Origin: Verrucomicrobia bacterium S94
Lineage (GTDB): Bacteria; Verrucomicrobiota; Kiritimatiellia; Kiritimatiellales; Pontiellaceae
DNA: 64,000 bases
Assembly: GCA_004299845.1 (NCBI GenBank)
Contig: CP036201.1
Coordinates: 2,418,001-2,482,000, forward strand
Direction of reading: 5' to 3'
Under the pieces are notes generated by a model. The model was not told the DNA's origin and made no database searches. It saw only the letters and a program-made list of their open reading frames with translations. Each line of letters opens with the position of its first letter. Positions within the stretch are counted from its first letter, which is position 1. Below, piece after piece: positions 30,332 through 39,151 of this stretch. A program made the position numbers and the translations under genes.

Positions 30332-31977
30332 GACTTAAGACTCCTGATCTGAAACTCAAGCGCGCTGATTCGATCGGCCTGCATCTGCACCTTTGACAAT
30401 AGCTGAGCGGTAGCATCAAGCTGCTGTTCGCCAATAGATATCGACCGTTCCGCCACTCGCTTCGACTGCTGCCAGTCTGCCGATACCTGTTCCATCGATG
30501 TACGCAGCGCAGCGCTTGCCTGCGTCGCTGCGTCCAACGTCTTTCCAGCGGCGGTCTGCATCTCTTCCACGGCCTTTGCTGATGCGTCCGCCGAATCCAC
30601 CGCAGACGCCGAGGCATCGGCTGAATCGCCGAGGGAATCCATCAGTGCAGCCAAATCCTCCTGATTCAGCTCCCAACTCCTGATCACCGCATCAATTTCA
30701 TCGGCACTCATACCACTGGCCAGCATACTCGCCAGTTCATCAACCCTCGCCGCCTGATCACTCTTTGCCAGATTTGAATAGAAGATGTCGGCAAAACTCT
30801 GCATTGAATTCTCAGACAACTCAACGGTAGACGATAACGCTCGCCCTTCTGCCTCTAACCGTTCCGCCCGAACGATCTCCAGGTTCTCCGCTTTACGTTC
30901 GCGGTATTCCCTCGAAAAGAACCCTCCCGATCTTGTTCCGAGTTCCGCATTCGTTCGTGCGGCCGCCTCCTTGTTATCCTGCGACCTGTTAAATATCGCA
31001 TCCTTAACCGCGTTTCCAATAGTTGCTCCGATGGAAGGAGCCTTCGACAGTATAAACTTAGCCGCTTCAACGCCGCCCTCTTTGAGCTTAATTTTAAGCC
31101 AGTCGCCAATCGACTCCGCCAGCACCTTGAGATCCTGCAGTGAGTTTATCTCCTGGACGATGCCCGCGATCAGTTCAGCGAACTCTCGCACCCGTTCCGC
31201 CGCAGCCTTAATGATCTCATGAATTTTCCCGGTTTTGGCACTTTCCTGCCACTCCCCGAATTTGGCAATCACCGCATCAAGGCCGTCTTTCAGACCCAGC
31301 GACTCCGCCAACGTGCGGCCCACTTCCTCGCGGAAATCGCCGACCGCATTTTTCAGCGCCGCAAACCGGCCTGAGAGCGTCTGGGCGCGGGCCTCCAGTA
31401 AACCGCCCCCTTTTTCCGAAAGGGCGGTCATGAGCGAATCCAGGTCCTTAACCTTATCGCCCGTCAAATCAAGGGTTATGCCGTAACGGGAGAACATCGA
31501 GAATTCCCCCTCAAGCGCACGCTGCATCGCCAGAGCCGCACCCTGAAGGTTGCCATCCATCAGGGCAGCAAGATTCTTTGTTGCCTCGGCCACCTGGTCA
31601 ATATTGTCCGACGTCGCGCCGAAGCGCGTCAGCTGCGCGAATGTCTTAAGCCAAACCTCATCACCGATATTGGTCAGCGTCTGATACTGATTGGCCAGCT
31701 CCACCAGCTTCTGCCGATACCCATCCGTATCCTGCCCCATCTGCTTCAGCGCCGAAGACAGATCGGTTTCGCCCAGCTCCTGCGCCGCGAAATCCTTCAC
31801 CGATTTGGTCAGCTGCCAGAACGCCGCCGTCAGCCCGGCCACCGCACCCAGCGCCAGCGCATTGAACGCCCCTTTGATGCGCTGCGTGACACTGTTGACC
31901 ACATCAGGCAAGCTCTTCAATCCGGAGATCGACAGCTTGTCCTTAATATAGATGAGCACTTCCGACGCTTTAGCCAT
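30328..31977 (-). CDS. Tail tape measure protein
   Basis: A 549-aa protein. It has a membrane-active segment near residues 50-75 (AFNALALGAVAGLTAAFWQL), then long helical, alanine-rich coiled coil through to the C-terminus (QADRISALEFQIRSLKS). The segments TLTNIGDEVWLKTFAQLTRFG and MDGNLQGAALAMQRALEGEFS are typical of prophage tape-measure proteins. It is short for the family, implying a short tail if intact. Start ATG 31977 forms a TAATG overlap with the preceding gene and has an AGGGGG ribosome-binding site. Confidence 0.85.
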   Translation of the reverse strand: MAKASEVLIYIKDKLSISGLKSLPDVVNSVTQRIKGAFNALALGAVAGLTAAFWQLTKSVKDFAAQELGETDLSSALKQMGQDTDGYRQKLVELANQYQTLTNIGDEVWLKTFAQLTRFGATSDNIDQVAEATKNLAALMDGNLQGAALAMQRALEGEFSMFSRYGITLDLTGDKVKDLDSLMTALSEKGGGLLEARAQTLSGRFAALKNAVGDFREEVGRTLAESLGLKDGLDAVIAKFGEWQESAKTGKIHEIIKAAAERVREFAELIAGIVQEINSLQDLKVLAESIGDWLKIKLKEGGVEAAKFILSKAPSIGATIGNAVKDAIFNRSQDNKEAAARTNAELGTRSGGFFSREYRERKAENLEIVRAERLEAEGRALSSTVELSENSMQSFADIFYSNLAKSDQAARVDELASMLASGMSADEIDAVIRSWELNQEDLAALMDSLGDSADASASAVDSADASAKAVEEMQTAAGKTLDAATQASAALRTSMEQVSADWQQSKRVAERSISIGEQQLDATAQLLSKVQMQADRISALEFQIRSLKS

Positions 31978-32531
31978 TAGCCGCGATCCCCCTGCATATC
32001 TGTCCACACTCTCAAGTCATCAACCACCTGCTCGCGGATATCCTTATCTGTCGGAAGGACAGACGGGTCCGGGCGATGCACCGCCTGCGTCGTCACGGCG
32101 TACAGGACGCGCGAACCCAGCGTCACCACCCCTTTGCCGCTGCGGCGGTTGATGACCCAACTCGCGCTATCGCCAAATTCGCGCACCCGGCGGCCATGCG
32201 CCGCAGGGTCCACCGGAATAGTCAGATACTTCGCAATGCGCGGACGCACTGTTCCGCCGAAGCGGCGCAGTCCGATCCCCACATGGTCGATATTTACGAC
32301 AGCCTGACGTCCCCGCACCTCGCCCTTGGTTGAGCTCGCCGCCTGCCGGTAAAAATGAAACGGGGAAGTCCCGCGATGCCGCTCCTTTTCCAGTTTAAGG
32401 AAATGCGCCTTCACCACATTCGCGCCGGATGCCGCCATAATTTTCCGGTGCGTTCCTTTTTCATACGCCCGGCGAAGCGCCTCGGTCTTCGGTATCGCGG
32501 AATCTTTGACGGTTACATCAAAATTAATCAC
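31977..32531 (-). CDS. Virion morphogenesis protein, Mu G-like
   Basis: A 184-aa protein resembling the Mu gpG family of virion/tail morphogenesis proteins. It has an N-terminal helix with ASGANVVKAHFLKLEKER, then FHFYRQAASSTKG, a beta segment (VNIDHVGIGLRRFGGTVRP) and a basic middle. It overlaps the F-like gene by 4 bases and the tape measure by 1. In Mu, F and G are next to the portal; here they lie after the tail cassette. Confidence 0.65.
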   Translation of the reverse strand: MINFDVTVKDSAIPKTEALRRAYEKGTHRKIMAASGANVVKAHFLKLEKERHRGTSPFHFYRQAASSTKGEVRGRQAVVNIDHVGIGLRRFGGTVRPRIAKYLTIPVDPAAHGRRVREFGDSASWVINRRSGKGVVTLGSRVLYAVTTQAVHRPDPSVLPTDKDIREQVVDDLRVWTDMQGDRG

Positions 32532-33343
32532 CGCAACGCCTCCATAACAATTCGTCCTGCCTGCACCTTGAACATATCCATCAACGTCTTTTTGAGCCCC
32601 TCCGAAATCCCCGAAGGCATCGCAACCGACACCTCCTCATTAATAAGGTTGCGCTGATCCGGCTGCACCACCGTACTGTGCCTGATCACGCCCAGCCGTT
32701 CGGCCTCATCGCGGCGAACATCGCGGACGCCCATCCCGGAATTATAATCGAACGGCGGATAAGGAACGCCAAAGGCCGACAGCTTTGACCACACCGTATC
32801 ATCCTTCCGGGCAATCATCCGGCCGCCGTAAAACGACCCGCCGGCCGCCGACCAGCGCTGCTCCCAATCGAGGCGAGGATCATTGCGGGCTTCCGTGCGA
32901 ACGAACTCCTGACACGGCCAAAGGTCAAGCAGGTCTGGATCCTGCGCGGCCATATGCTGGCCGTATCCGTGCGCAAATTTTTCCTGCATGTCCGCAATCA
33001 GATTAAGCCGGGCATCGCTTCCAAGATCCTGAACCGACCCCGGCCGCTCCGGCTCATAACCCAGTTTTGCCAGCTCATCGCGCATCTGCAAACGGAACTG
33101 CGCCACATCAACCGCCATTTCTCCGCGCTGCTTCCGCGCCGCCGGCGAGATCATATCCGACAGCATTCGGTCCATCTTCGCCAGATAGCCGGCGTTCGTT
33201 GTGCGCGCCGAAAACAACGCTCTTTCACGAATATCAGCCCCTAACGACGCAAGTTCAGCCGATCCTGCCGAGGTCGGCAGCACCCGCTGCGCGGCCCGAT
33301 ACTCAAGTGCTTCCGCAAAAGGAATTGGCTTATCAAAGATCAT
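32528..33343 (-). CDS. Minor head protein, Mu F-like
   Basis: A 271-aa head morphogenesis protein of the Mu F/SPP1 gp7 kind. The C-terminal part has the characteristic PYPPFDYNSGMGVRDVRRDEAERLG, preceded by a helical N-terminus. Such proteins bind portal and DNA inside the capsid. It overlaps its neighbours at both ends. It lies about 13 kb downstream of the portal gene, which is unusual. Confidence 0.75.
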   Translation of the reverse strand: MIFDKPIPFAEALEYRAAQRVLPTSAGSAELASLGADIRERALFSARTTNAGYLAKMDRMLSDMISPAARKQRGEMAVDVAQFRLQMRDELAKLGYEPERPGSVQDLGSDARLNLIADMQEKFAHGYGQHMAAQDPDLLDLWPCQEFVRTEARNDPRLDWEQRWSAAGGSFYGGRMIARKDDTVWSKLSAFGVPYPPFDYNSGMGVRDVRRDEAERLGVIRHSTVVQPDQRNLINEEVSVAMPSGISEGLKKTLMDMFKVQAGRIVMEALR

Positions 33344-33939
33344 CAGCGCAGTCCCTCTTTAAGCTGGATGACCGGCCTGCCGTTGCGGACCCATGGCGTT
33401 CCCGTCTTCCATTTTCCCGCCGACATCTGCACAGGAGAATGACTCATATCAACAGGACTTGTCTGGTAAGGCATGATATTCTTTAGGAACAGATAGCCGA
33501 TCTGCCTGAACCCCTGCATTATCAGCTGAGAGCAGAATACAGAATCCCGCCCGTGCGCATGATCGGCCCGCAGGGTAAATCCAGAGATAACGCCGCGAAA
33601 ACCGTACTTCGCCTTTGGATCAGCCGCCTTGCGTTCAAAGTAAAGAATGAGTTCAATGTATTTGGCGTCAGACAACGGAATGGCCTCTAAATCGACCTCC
33701 GTACCCGGCGTGTGCAGATCACCTGCAACCCCCTTGCGAACGCCTCGCCGCGATGCGCCCTTAGCCTTGCGATGCCAGCTCTCATAAATGGTGCCGGCAG
33801 GGATGAAATAATGACGACCGTGATGCATGAACGAAAAATCGCGATCAACAATCCATGCAACGTGAGAGTAATCTCCCCAGGTCCGCCACTTGATCAGGCG
33901 CGACACCAAGCTCTTTCCTTTAAAATATGCAATCATCAA
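33343..33939 (-). CDS. Papain-like (permuted NlpC/P60, YiiX-type) peptidase
   Basis: A 198-aa protein. The histidine motif GDYSHVAWIVD lies near residue 25 and the cysteine motif SVFCSQLIMQGFRQIGY near residue 140, followed by SPVDMSHSP. This His-then-Cys order matches permuted papain-fold hydrolases. In a phage late operon the likely role is peptidoglycan or peptide cleavage during entry or lysis. No other clear lysis enzyme is seen in the prophage. No signal peptide is present, unlike its upstream neighbours. Confidence 0.8.
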   Translation of the reverse strand: MMIAYFKGKSLVSRLIKWRTWGDYSHVAWIVDRDFSFMHHGRHYFIPAGTIYESWHRKAKGASRRGVRKGVAGDLHTPGTEVDLEAIPLSDAKYIELILYFERKAADPKAKYGFRGVISGFTLRADHAHGRDSVFCSQLIMQGFRQIGYLFLKNIMPYQTSPVDMSHSPVQMSAGKWKTGTPWVRNGRPVIQLKEGLR

Positions 33940-34103
33940 TCGAACTCCCCCTCAAAACCGATCGTCGGCAGCTCAATTGCCTTGTACGTCATCGGGATAT
34001 CAAAATATTTCCATTTGTATTCAACGGTTAAACGGGCTGAAGAACAGCCGGACAGCAGAGCCGCCAGCAGCGGAAGTAAAAATAGATTTTTTTTATTTTT
34101 CAT
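33936..34103 (-). CDS. Small phage lipoprotein
   Basis: A 55-aa protein starting MKNKKNLFLLPLLAALLSGC. It has a basic n-region, a hydrophobic core and a lipobox LLSGC, so it is a likely lipoprotein of about 36 residues after cleavage. The mature part (SSARLTVEYKWKYFD then IELPTIGFEGEFD) is not recognised. It overlaps the genes on both sides by a few bases. It is the last member of the exported cassette and could be an outer-membrane spanin or an anchor for the cassette. Confidence 0.75.
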   Translation of the reverse strand: MKNKKNLFLLPLLAALLSGCSSARLTVEYKWKYFDIPMTYKAIELPTIGFEGEFD

Positions 34104-34485
34104 TATCTTCTCCAGGTAAGGCCGGCGGCGCGTTGGTTGTGGCGGCCGCGAGGGTGTTGGTCGTGGCTTCGATCAGCGGCTTTGTGGCGGTGTATTTTAT
34201 GCGGAAAAACTCGGCGTCTTTTACCTCCGGCAGATAAATCAATACGCTTTCCGACCGGTTGCTCGCCGCGCCGAAAACCTTCCAGTCGTTGGAAGTCAGG
34301 TTGGTGCATTGTTCGACGTGCCAGGGGTGCAGGCTCTTATCCACCTTAATCTCAACGACTACTTGCGGAATAATCGTAATCTCCGGCTCAGATTGATTTG
34401 CGGCCGCCGCCGGGAGGATGCATGAAAGAGAGGAGAAAAAACCTGCTGCGGCGACCGCAAAAGTGATTGACATAAAACGACTCAT
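34093..34485 (-). CDS. Exported protein with PVC-type FFR domain, late-operon cassette
   Basis: A 130-aa protein with a Sec signal peptide (MSRFMSITFAVAAAGFF...AAAA). The mature part reads PWHVEQCTNLTSNDWKVFG and DAEFFRIKYTATKP. This is the 'E.stnL..W...fFR' pattern common in exported proteins of Verrucomicrobia-like bacteria. The C-terminus is Thr/Ala-rich. A GGGGGAG ribosome-binding site precedes the ATG. It overlaps the end of the upstream gene by 98 bases, probably because of a frameshift in that gene. Confidence 0.75.
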   Translation of the reverse strand: MSRFMSITFAVAAAGFFSSLSCILPAAAANQSEPEITIIPQVVVEIKVDKSLHPWHVEQCTNLTSNDWKVFGAASNRSESVLIYLPEVKDAEFFRIKYTATKPLIEATTNTLAAATTNAPPALPGEDNEK

Positions 34486-35176
34486 TCGGACTCCCCCAAA
34501 CCGTACTCAAACTGCCTGACCCGGCATTAAAAAACAGGTTCGCACTTACGCGGTCATAGAAGCCGCCGTTGGCGGTGGGGATTAGTACAACACTGTCGTC
34601 TATCGTGATGCTGTAAATTACACCAACAAACGATTGCCAGCTACTAGAAAAATCATTGCCAAATAGGACACGCAACCTGTTGAGGTTAGATGTATTAAAA
34701 GAACCATTGATTATAGTCTCGACTAACGTGCTGTCTCGGTAAAACCTCACGGAAGTTCCGTCTACCTCTATGCGATATACGTGTCGTCCTGCGGTGAAAT
34801 AAATATTATTAGACAATTCCCCGGACACACCATTACGCTGTATAAATACTCTACCGACAGCATCGGCAACTATACGATCAGAGGAGCCAGCAGATGTTAG
34901 ATATCTGTTGATGCCATCAAACATGGCCGGATCACATACCATATCAAATTCAATCGTCGTCCACTCTTTTTTAAAACCAAGCTCAACATACTGCCCCGAC
35001 CCATCACTCTGAACGGCCGCATCATAGCCGGCGAACGTCGCAACACACGCGGCATTGGTGAACGGATCGCTGAATCCGCTGAACGTCTCAACCCCGTTGG
35101 TGGAAATACGCATCTGCAGCGTATCCGCAAAGGCGCTGCAGGCCATGAAAAGAATAATCAGCAAGCGAATCATCAT
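34388..35176 (-). CDS. Exported LamG/concanavalin-like protein, late-operon cassette (probably frameshifted near its end)
   Basis: The 262-aa frame starts with a Sec signal peptide (MMIRLLIILFMACSAFADT). The body is a beta-sandwich of the LamG/concanavalin type (GQYVELGFKKEWTTIEFD, VYRIEVDGTSVRFYRDSTLV, TIDDSVVLIPTANGGFYDRV). It reaches NLFFNAGSGS, which in related proteins is followed by a few residues and the stop. Here the frame continues about 100 bases into the next gene. Adding one T in the TTT near 34524 would end it at GLGESE with the stop overlapping the next ATG. A carbohydrate- or surface-binding role is likely. Confidence 0.75.
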   Translation of the reverse strand: MMIRLLIILFMACSAFADTLQMRISTNGVETFSGFSDPFTNAACVATFAGYDAAVQSDGSGQYVELGFKKEWTTIEFDMVCDPAMFDGINRYLTSAGSSDRIVADAVGRVFIQRNGVSGELSNNIYFTAGRHVYRIEVDGTSVRFYRDSTLVETIINGSFNTSNLNRLRVLFGNDFSSSWQSFVGVIYSITIDDSVVLIPTANGGFYDRVSANLFFNAGSGSLSTVWGSPNESFYVNHFCGRRSRFFLLSFMHPPGGGRKSI

Positions 35177-35976
35177 GGCGTGTAGAACTCCCATACGCCG
35201 TTTGTGGCGGTAATCGACATGCCCGACGGCCAGGTGACCGTATCACCGTCAAATGAGTAACCGTTAATCGTGACATCCCGGCTCGTAACACTCAGGCAAC
35301 GGAAAAATGCCGTTTCCGCGTCCGGCGGCTCTATCGTAATCGAATAACGATTAGATGATGCCGTCGGCCAGTCCTCATCAATCACCGTCACCGGCCGCCA
35401 CTCTAAATGACCGTCCGCCGCGCACCACTCAATCTCGGGGCGATAGCTCACCCCGTTGGTGCTGACGGACATCACGATATTTGTGGATGACGCAGCATCG
35501 ATCTGCACCTCATGCGCCGCCACCTCAATGTCAAGACCGATCATATCAAAGCCGCCGAAGTTGATGGTTGCGCTGCTGCTGTTGGTCGTCTGCGCCGTCT
35601 CAAAATGCCAGTTGTTCCCCAGCTGCACGATCGATCCGCGCACGACCTTGGCGGCATCATTGCCGTAATCCTCAATCCTGGTCACCGCGTATTCCGTCGC
35701 ATTGGTGTAATATTCCCGCACGGTATCAAGGCGCGCCGCATGCAGCGAATAGGTCGGCGGAGATACGATATAGTTGTTGGGGACATAATACCCGCCCGAC
35801 AGCAGTTCCGGATTTTCGAAACCGGTAATCACTATATTGGTCGGGATGCGGATTTCATCCTCCCAGTCAAAACCGGGCACCGAAAAAAAACCGCTGCGCG
35901 CAATCCGAAGCCTGGCATCGGTGCCGAAATAGGGAAGATCAACCGGCGTTTGCGTGGAGTTGGTATAGACCGTCAC
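35173..35976 (-). CDS. Late-operon cassette protein without signal peptide, beta-rich
   Basis: A 267-aa protein starting MTVYTNSTQTPVDLPYFG. It is the only member of the nine-gene cassette without a signal peptide. It is rich in Asn/Thr and beta structure. The middle resembles a distal-tail or fibre carbohydrate-binding fold (IDAASSTNIVMSVSTNGVSY). It contains EWCAADGHLEWRPVTVI and ETAFFRCLSV, echoing the FFR element of the 34093 gene. It overlaps both neighbours by 4 bases, so translation is coupled. Function unknown. Confidence 0.7.
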   Translation of the reverse strand: MTVYTNSTQTPVDLPYFGTDARLRIARSGFFSVPGFDWEDEIRIPTNIVITGFENPELLSGGYYVPNNYIVSPPTYSLHAARLDTVREYYTNATEYAVTRIEDYGNDAAKVVRGSIVQLGNNWHFETAQTTNSSSATINFGGFDMIGLDIEVAAHEVQIDAASSTNIVMSVSTNGVSYRPEIEWCAADGHLEWRPVTVIDEDWPTASSNRYSITIEPPDAETAFFRCLSVTSRDVTINGYSFDGDTVTWPSGMSITATNGVWEFYTP

Positions 35977-36392
35977 CGACCACTGATTACCCCATCATGA
36001 TCAATTCCTGTCAGATCATAGCTGTTTATCCCGGCAGTCAGCGGTGGCGACTCCAGCCACGCGCCCGCCCCCTGCAACGCAATCGCGCCGTTTGTCAGCA
36101 GCTCAACATCACCATAGACCGACCAGCCCAGCCAGTCAGCATCCGGACTCATATCAACCGTTTCAACACGCGGAACACCGCCGTCTGTTCCCAGCGCACG
36201 GACAAGCCGCTCCCCATCGCTAACAGCGATCGGTACGGACGCATCGCCGGTTACCGCATAGACGGTGCCGGTAGCGGGAACCGCCATGTGATCAAGCATA
36301 TCTTTTGTCACATACTGCACCTGCAGCGCAGAGGCAGACACGGCAAATAACATGATCGACGCCAGCAGAGCTGGAATGGGGTAATCGCTCAT
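35973..36392 (-). CDS. Exported protein, late-operon cassette
   Basis: A 139-aa protein with a Sec signal peptide (MSDYPIPALLASIMLFAVSA then SALQV). ATG 36392 is chosen because a GGAGGTAGG ribosome-binding site lies upstream. The frame extends to 36482 but that part lacks coding character. The mature part is not recognised; it contains TVYAVTGDASVPIAVSDGER and ends DGVISGR. It lies between the 653-aa protein and the unsigned member and overlaps the latter by 4 bases. Confidence 0.7.
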   Translation of the reverse strand: MSDYPIPALLASIMLFAVSASALQVQYVTKDMLDHMAVPATGTVYAVTGDASVPIAVSDGERLVRALGTDGGVPRVETVDMSPDADWLGWSVYGDVELLTNGAIALQGAGAWLESPPLTAGINSYDLTGIDHDGVISGR

Positions 36393-36486
36393 AATTATCA
36401 ACCTACCTCCGCCGGACCCATTCCGGCGCGAGGGAACCACTCTGCCGACGCCGATCAAATCAAATCGATTAAACATACCCATCTCC

Positions 36487-38448
36487 TCAGAACTCCGTGA
36501 ATCCGCTCAGATCAACCGTTTCCCACTCGTTGGTGTCGCCAATGGCCCGCGCTCCGGCCATAATCGCATCATAGTGCCACACGGCCGAACTCCATGGAGC
36601 ACCTGCTCCGGCAAACGTGGCCGTAGCCGTCAGCGCCAAATCATCGCCGATCTTTATCAGCGTCGGACTGCTTGAATCACCGACAATCTTTGCCCGATAG
36701 AAATCAACATACGTATCCCTGCGCTGGAAATAGAACCCTCCAGGAGGATTGAAAAGATGCGGCTCACTGTAATTCGGATAGTCGGAATTATAACTGCGAC
36801 CATAAAGCCCGATATAATAACTCTCAACAATGCTCAGGCGCTCTAGATGATCGGTAATGACCATCGGATAATTCACCTGATACCTCTTGTTATTAAGTAA
36901 ATTTGTAAACCCCTGATCATACGGAATATAATCAAGCCAGTCTTCCGGCAGACGCTTAACCGGCGTGATCGAGTCCGGCAACGGGGAGTCCAAATGGAAT
37001 ACAATGTAATCAGGACTTAGATTTGTCGGAACAAAATGCCACGTTTCTGGATCAATCTGATATGCCGCCATCATATTGGTAACCGACCAATCCGCATTGG
37101 TGATCACCAGATGATCCACACAGCGCCTGATAACCACATCGTTATCATTATCGACGAAACGTATCTCGAAATCGCCATACACTTTATTAGTATCAGACCA
37201 CCAGCTACTGTCCTGACTCGGATAATAGTGTGCCGATCCAATCACTGTCTGCGGTGTTATCGCCGTCAGAGCGCGGAACTGACCGCTCGGCACCCCATAC
37301 TTATTCGCCAGCGATCCATCGCCGATCTCATTCCACGGGCTCAGGCCGGTAAGGTCCATCTGTCCATACGCCCAGCAGTTCGTGTTGCGAACATAATTGG
37401 TATTCGCGTGATCCTGCAGAGAGAATACCTCGAGCACGGAATCATCCGTACCGTCAAAACCGGCAATCATGGCGGCCATGTTCGTATTAACGTACTCCTT
37501 CACCGACCCGGCAATGTAGGTGTGATTGCTCAGCACCTCGACATACCCTTCATCACCAATCGCAGTTGCCGCCGCCGTCAGCGTCTGCGTCCGCGTCAGA
37601 CTGTCAGACACCAGCGCTATCTTCCCGACGCCATCCACCACACTCACCGCATAGCCGTTCGTCTCGTTAACGTCGAAATAACCATCAAGCGAATAAAACC
37701 GCACCGTCTCCGGCGCATCGCCGACAACAACATCATAACCCGATGTATATGCAAGAGGCGTCAGCTCCGCATAATACGTAATAACGTCAGCATTGTTCGT
37801 AATCGTCGTTTCCGGCGTAACCGTCTGCGCCATCCGCGCCAGCCCGCCGACCGTCGGTTCAAACCACCATTCCATCGGATACCCGCTGGAATCAGCACCT
37901 CCATCCTCAAGCTCGGCAACTTTCGAGCTCAGCAGATCGATCCTCGCCGCATTATCAGCAATCGCTCCCGGAACCTCAGTCGACAGTATAATCTGCCATG
38001 GATCAACAAGATCCAAACCGTCGGACGACGGCGACCATCGAACATCGGCATTAATCCAGGCCAGCACGGTCTGACTCCCGCCTGATACCGCCAACGCATA
38101 GGCGTTATAGGTACCCTCAGGCAGGTTGGCCTGTTCCGGGCTCAGCCTCCAGCTGGCTGTGGTCCCGCTAACCGTCCCGGTGGCCGACAGATAGGCATTG
38201 GTGCCGCTCCAGTCGGTCACCTCGAAAATAACACTCGATCCGTCCAGATCAAATGCATCCCGACCGATGACCGGCCGAAGATCAATCTGCACCGACTCTC
38301 CAGCGAACCACTGCATCGGCAGCCGCCGGTTCGGTCCGTTTCGAACATCCCATTTAACATCGATCGGACGATTGGCAGACCATGCTGCAGCACTCGCTGC
38401 AAGCACCATGCAAATCATTAACCTGCTCACCGTTCTCATATCATTCAT
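36487..38448 (-). CDS. Large exported fibre-like protein, BppU-like N-terminal domain
   Basis: The largest cassette member (653 aa). The signal peptide is MNDMRTVSRLMICMVLAASA followed by AAWSA. An Ig-like domain (about residues 25-150) with FAGESVQIDLRPVIGRDAFD and GTYNAYALAVSGGS recalls the N-terminal domain of baseplate upper proteins. A short trimeric coiled-coil stretch follows (NAARIDLLSSKVAELEDGG, near 175). The rest is a long beta-rich body of unknown fold with many Asn, Asp and Thr. By layout it looks like a receptor-binding or tail-fibre protein, but the signal peptide contradicts cytoplasmic assembly. Confidence 0.7.
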   Translation of the reverse strand: MNDMRTVSRLMICMVLAASAAAWSANRPIDVKWDVRNGPNRRLPMQWFAGESVQIDLRPVIGRDAFDLDGSSVIFEVTDWSGTNAYLSATGTVSGTTASWRLSPEQANLPEGTYNAYALAVSGGSQTVLAWINADVRWSPSSDGLDLVDPWQIILSTEVPGAIADNAARIDLLSSKVAELEDGGADSSGYPMEWWFEPTVGGLARMAQTVTPETTITNNADVITYYAELTPLAYTSGYDVVVGDAPETVRFYSLDGYFDVNETNGYAVSVVDGVGKIALVSDSLTRTQTLTAAATAIGDEGYVEVLSNHTYIAGSVKEYVNTNMAAMIAGFDGTDDSVLEVFSLQDHANTNYVRNTNCWAYGQMDLTGLSPWNEIGDGSLANKYGVPSGQFRALTAITPQTVIGSAHYYPSQDSSWWSDTNKVYGDFEIRFVDNDNDVVIRRCVDHLVITNADWSVTNMMAAYQIDPETWHFVPTNLSPDYIVFHLDSPLPDSITPVKRLPEDWLDYIPYDQGFTNLLNNKRYQVNYPMVITDHLERLSIVESYYIGLYGRSYNSDYPNYSEPHLFNPPGGFYFQRRDTYVDFYRAKIVGDSSSPTLIKIGDDLALTATATFAGAGAPWSSAVWHYDAIMAGARAIGDTNEWETVDLSGFTEF

Positions 38449-39151
38449 AACCAACAGACCCCTGATAAACGACCATATCCAGCGTGGCGGTAACCTTCTC
38501 TGCCGACTCAAAGGTCTCAAATACCACTCGGCCCTTCGAATCCGTACGCTCACAGAGCACGAACTGTGCAGCGGCGGCCGGCTTAACCTTCCGATACGCC
38601 ACCCCTGGACCGCGCGCAGGGTGTGAAAATGCACGTTCCTCCTGAATGGTTATAATATCCGACACATAAGCCGGGATGAAATAACCCGGCGACATCTTAA
38701 AGGTGTAGTATCGTTCAGTACCCGCCGAATATCCATACGGCGTGACATCGAACCGTACAACCACCAGACACCGGCGCTCGCCGACCACGGAACTGAAATC
38801 AATTGTTTTCGGCGTTCCGACCGTACATAACCCCAGATCAAACGATACATCCGGGAAAGACACAATCCCGGCCTCAACATCGAGATCCTCGACGGCCGAA
38901 ATCTGACTCTGAGCATTCGAAAGCGCAATCCCAGTCTCTAATGCAGCATTCAGATCGGCGAGCGTCCAGCCGCTCGATCCAAGACTTCCCGACCAACTCT
39001 CCAGCACATCAAGCCGATCAACCGTGTTTGAATTATCCAAACCAATACCCAGCGCGATGTTAATTTCCGCCGGCGTCAGAACCGTCTCCACCGCCGCATT
39101 CGACCCAAAAGCGACCTGCAGCAGCAATGTAATTATTAAAGGCCTCATCAT
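38441..39151 (-). CDS. Exported cassette protein, paralogue C (two NxxxR repeats)
   Basis: A 236-aa protein with signal peptide MMRPLIITLLLQVAFGSNAA. Two repeats follow (TPAEINIALGIGLDNSN and TLADLNAALETGIALSNAQ), each leading into a short coiled-coil-like VDRLDVLES or ISAVEDL stretch. Next comes a domain starting KTIDFSSVVGERRCLVVVRFD that is shared with the two upstream genes. A GGGAGGGGG ribosome-binding site precedes the double ATG. It overlaps the previous gene by 92 bases and the next by 8. Confidence 0.75.
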   Translation of the reverse strand: MMRPLIITLLLQVAFGSNAAVETVLTPAEINIALGIGLDNSNTVDRLDVLESWSGSLGSSGWTLADLNAALETGIALSNAQSQISAVEDLDVEAGIVSFPDVSFDLGLCTVGTPKTIDFSSVVGERRCLVVVRFDVTPYGYSAGTERYYTFKMSPGYFIPAYVSDIITIQEERAFSHPARGPGVAYRKVKPAAAAQFVLCERTDSKGRVVFETFESAEKVTATLDMVVYQGSVGYE

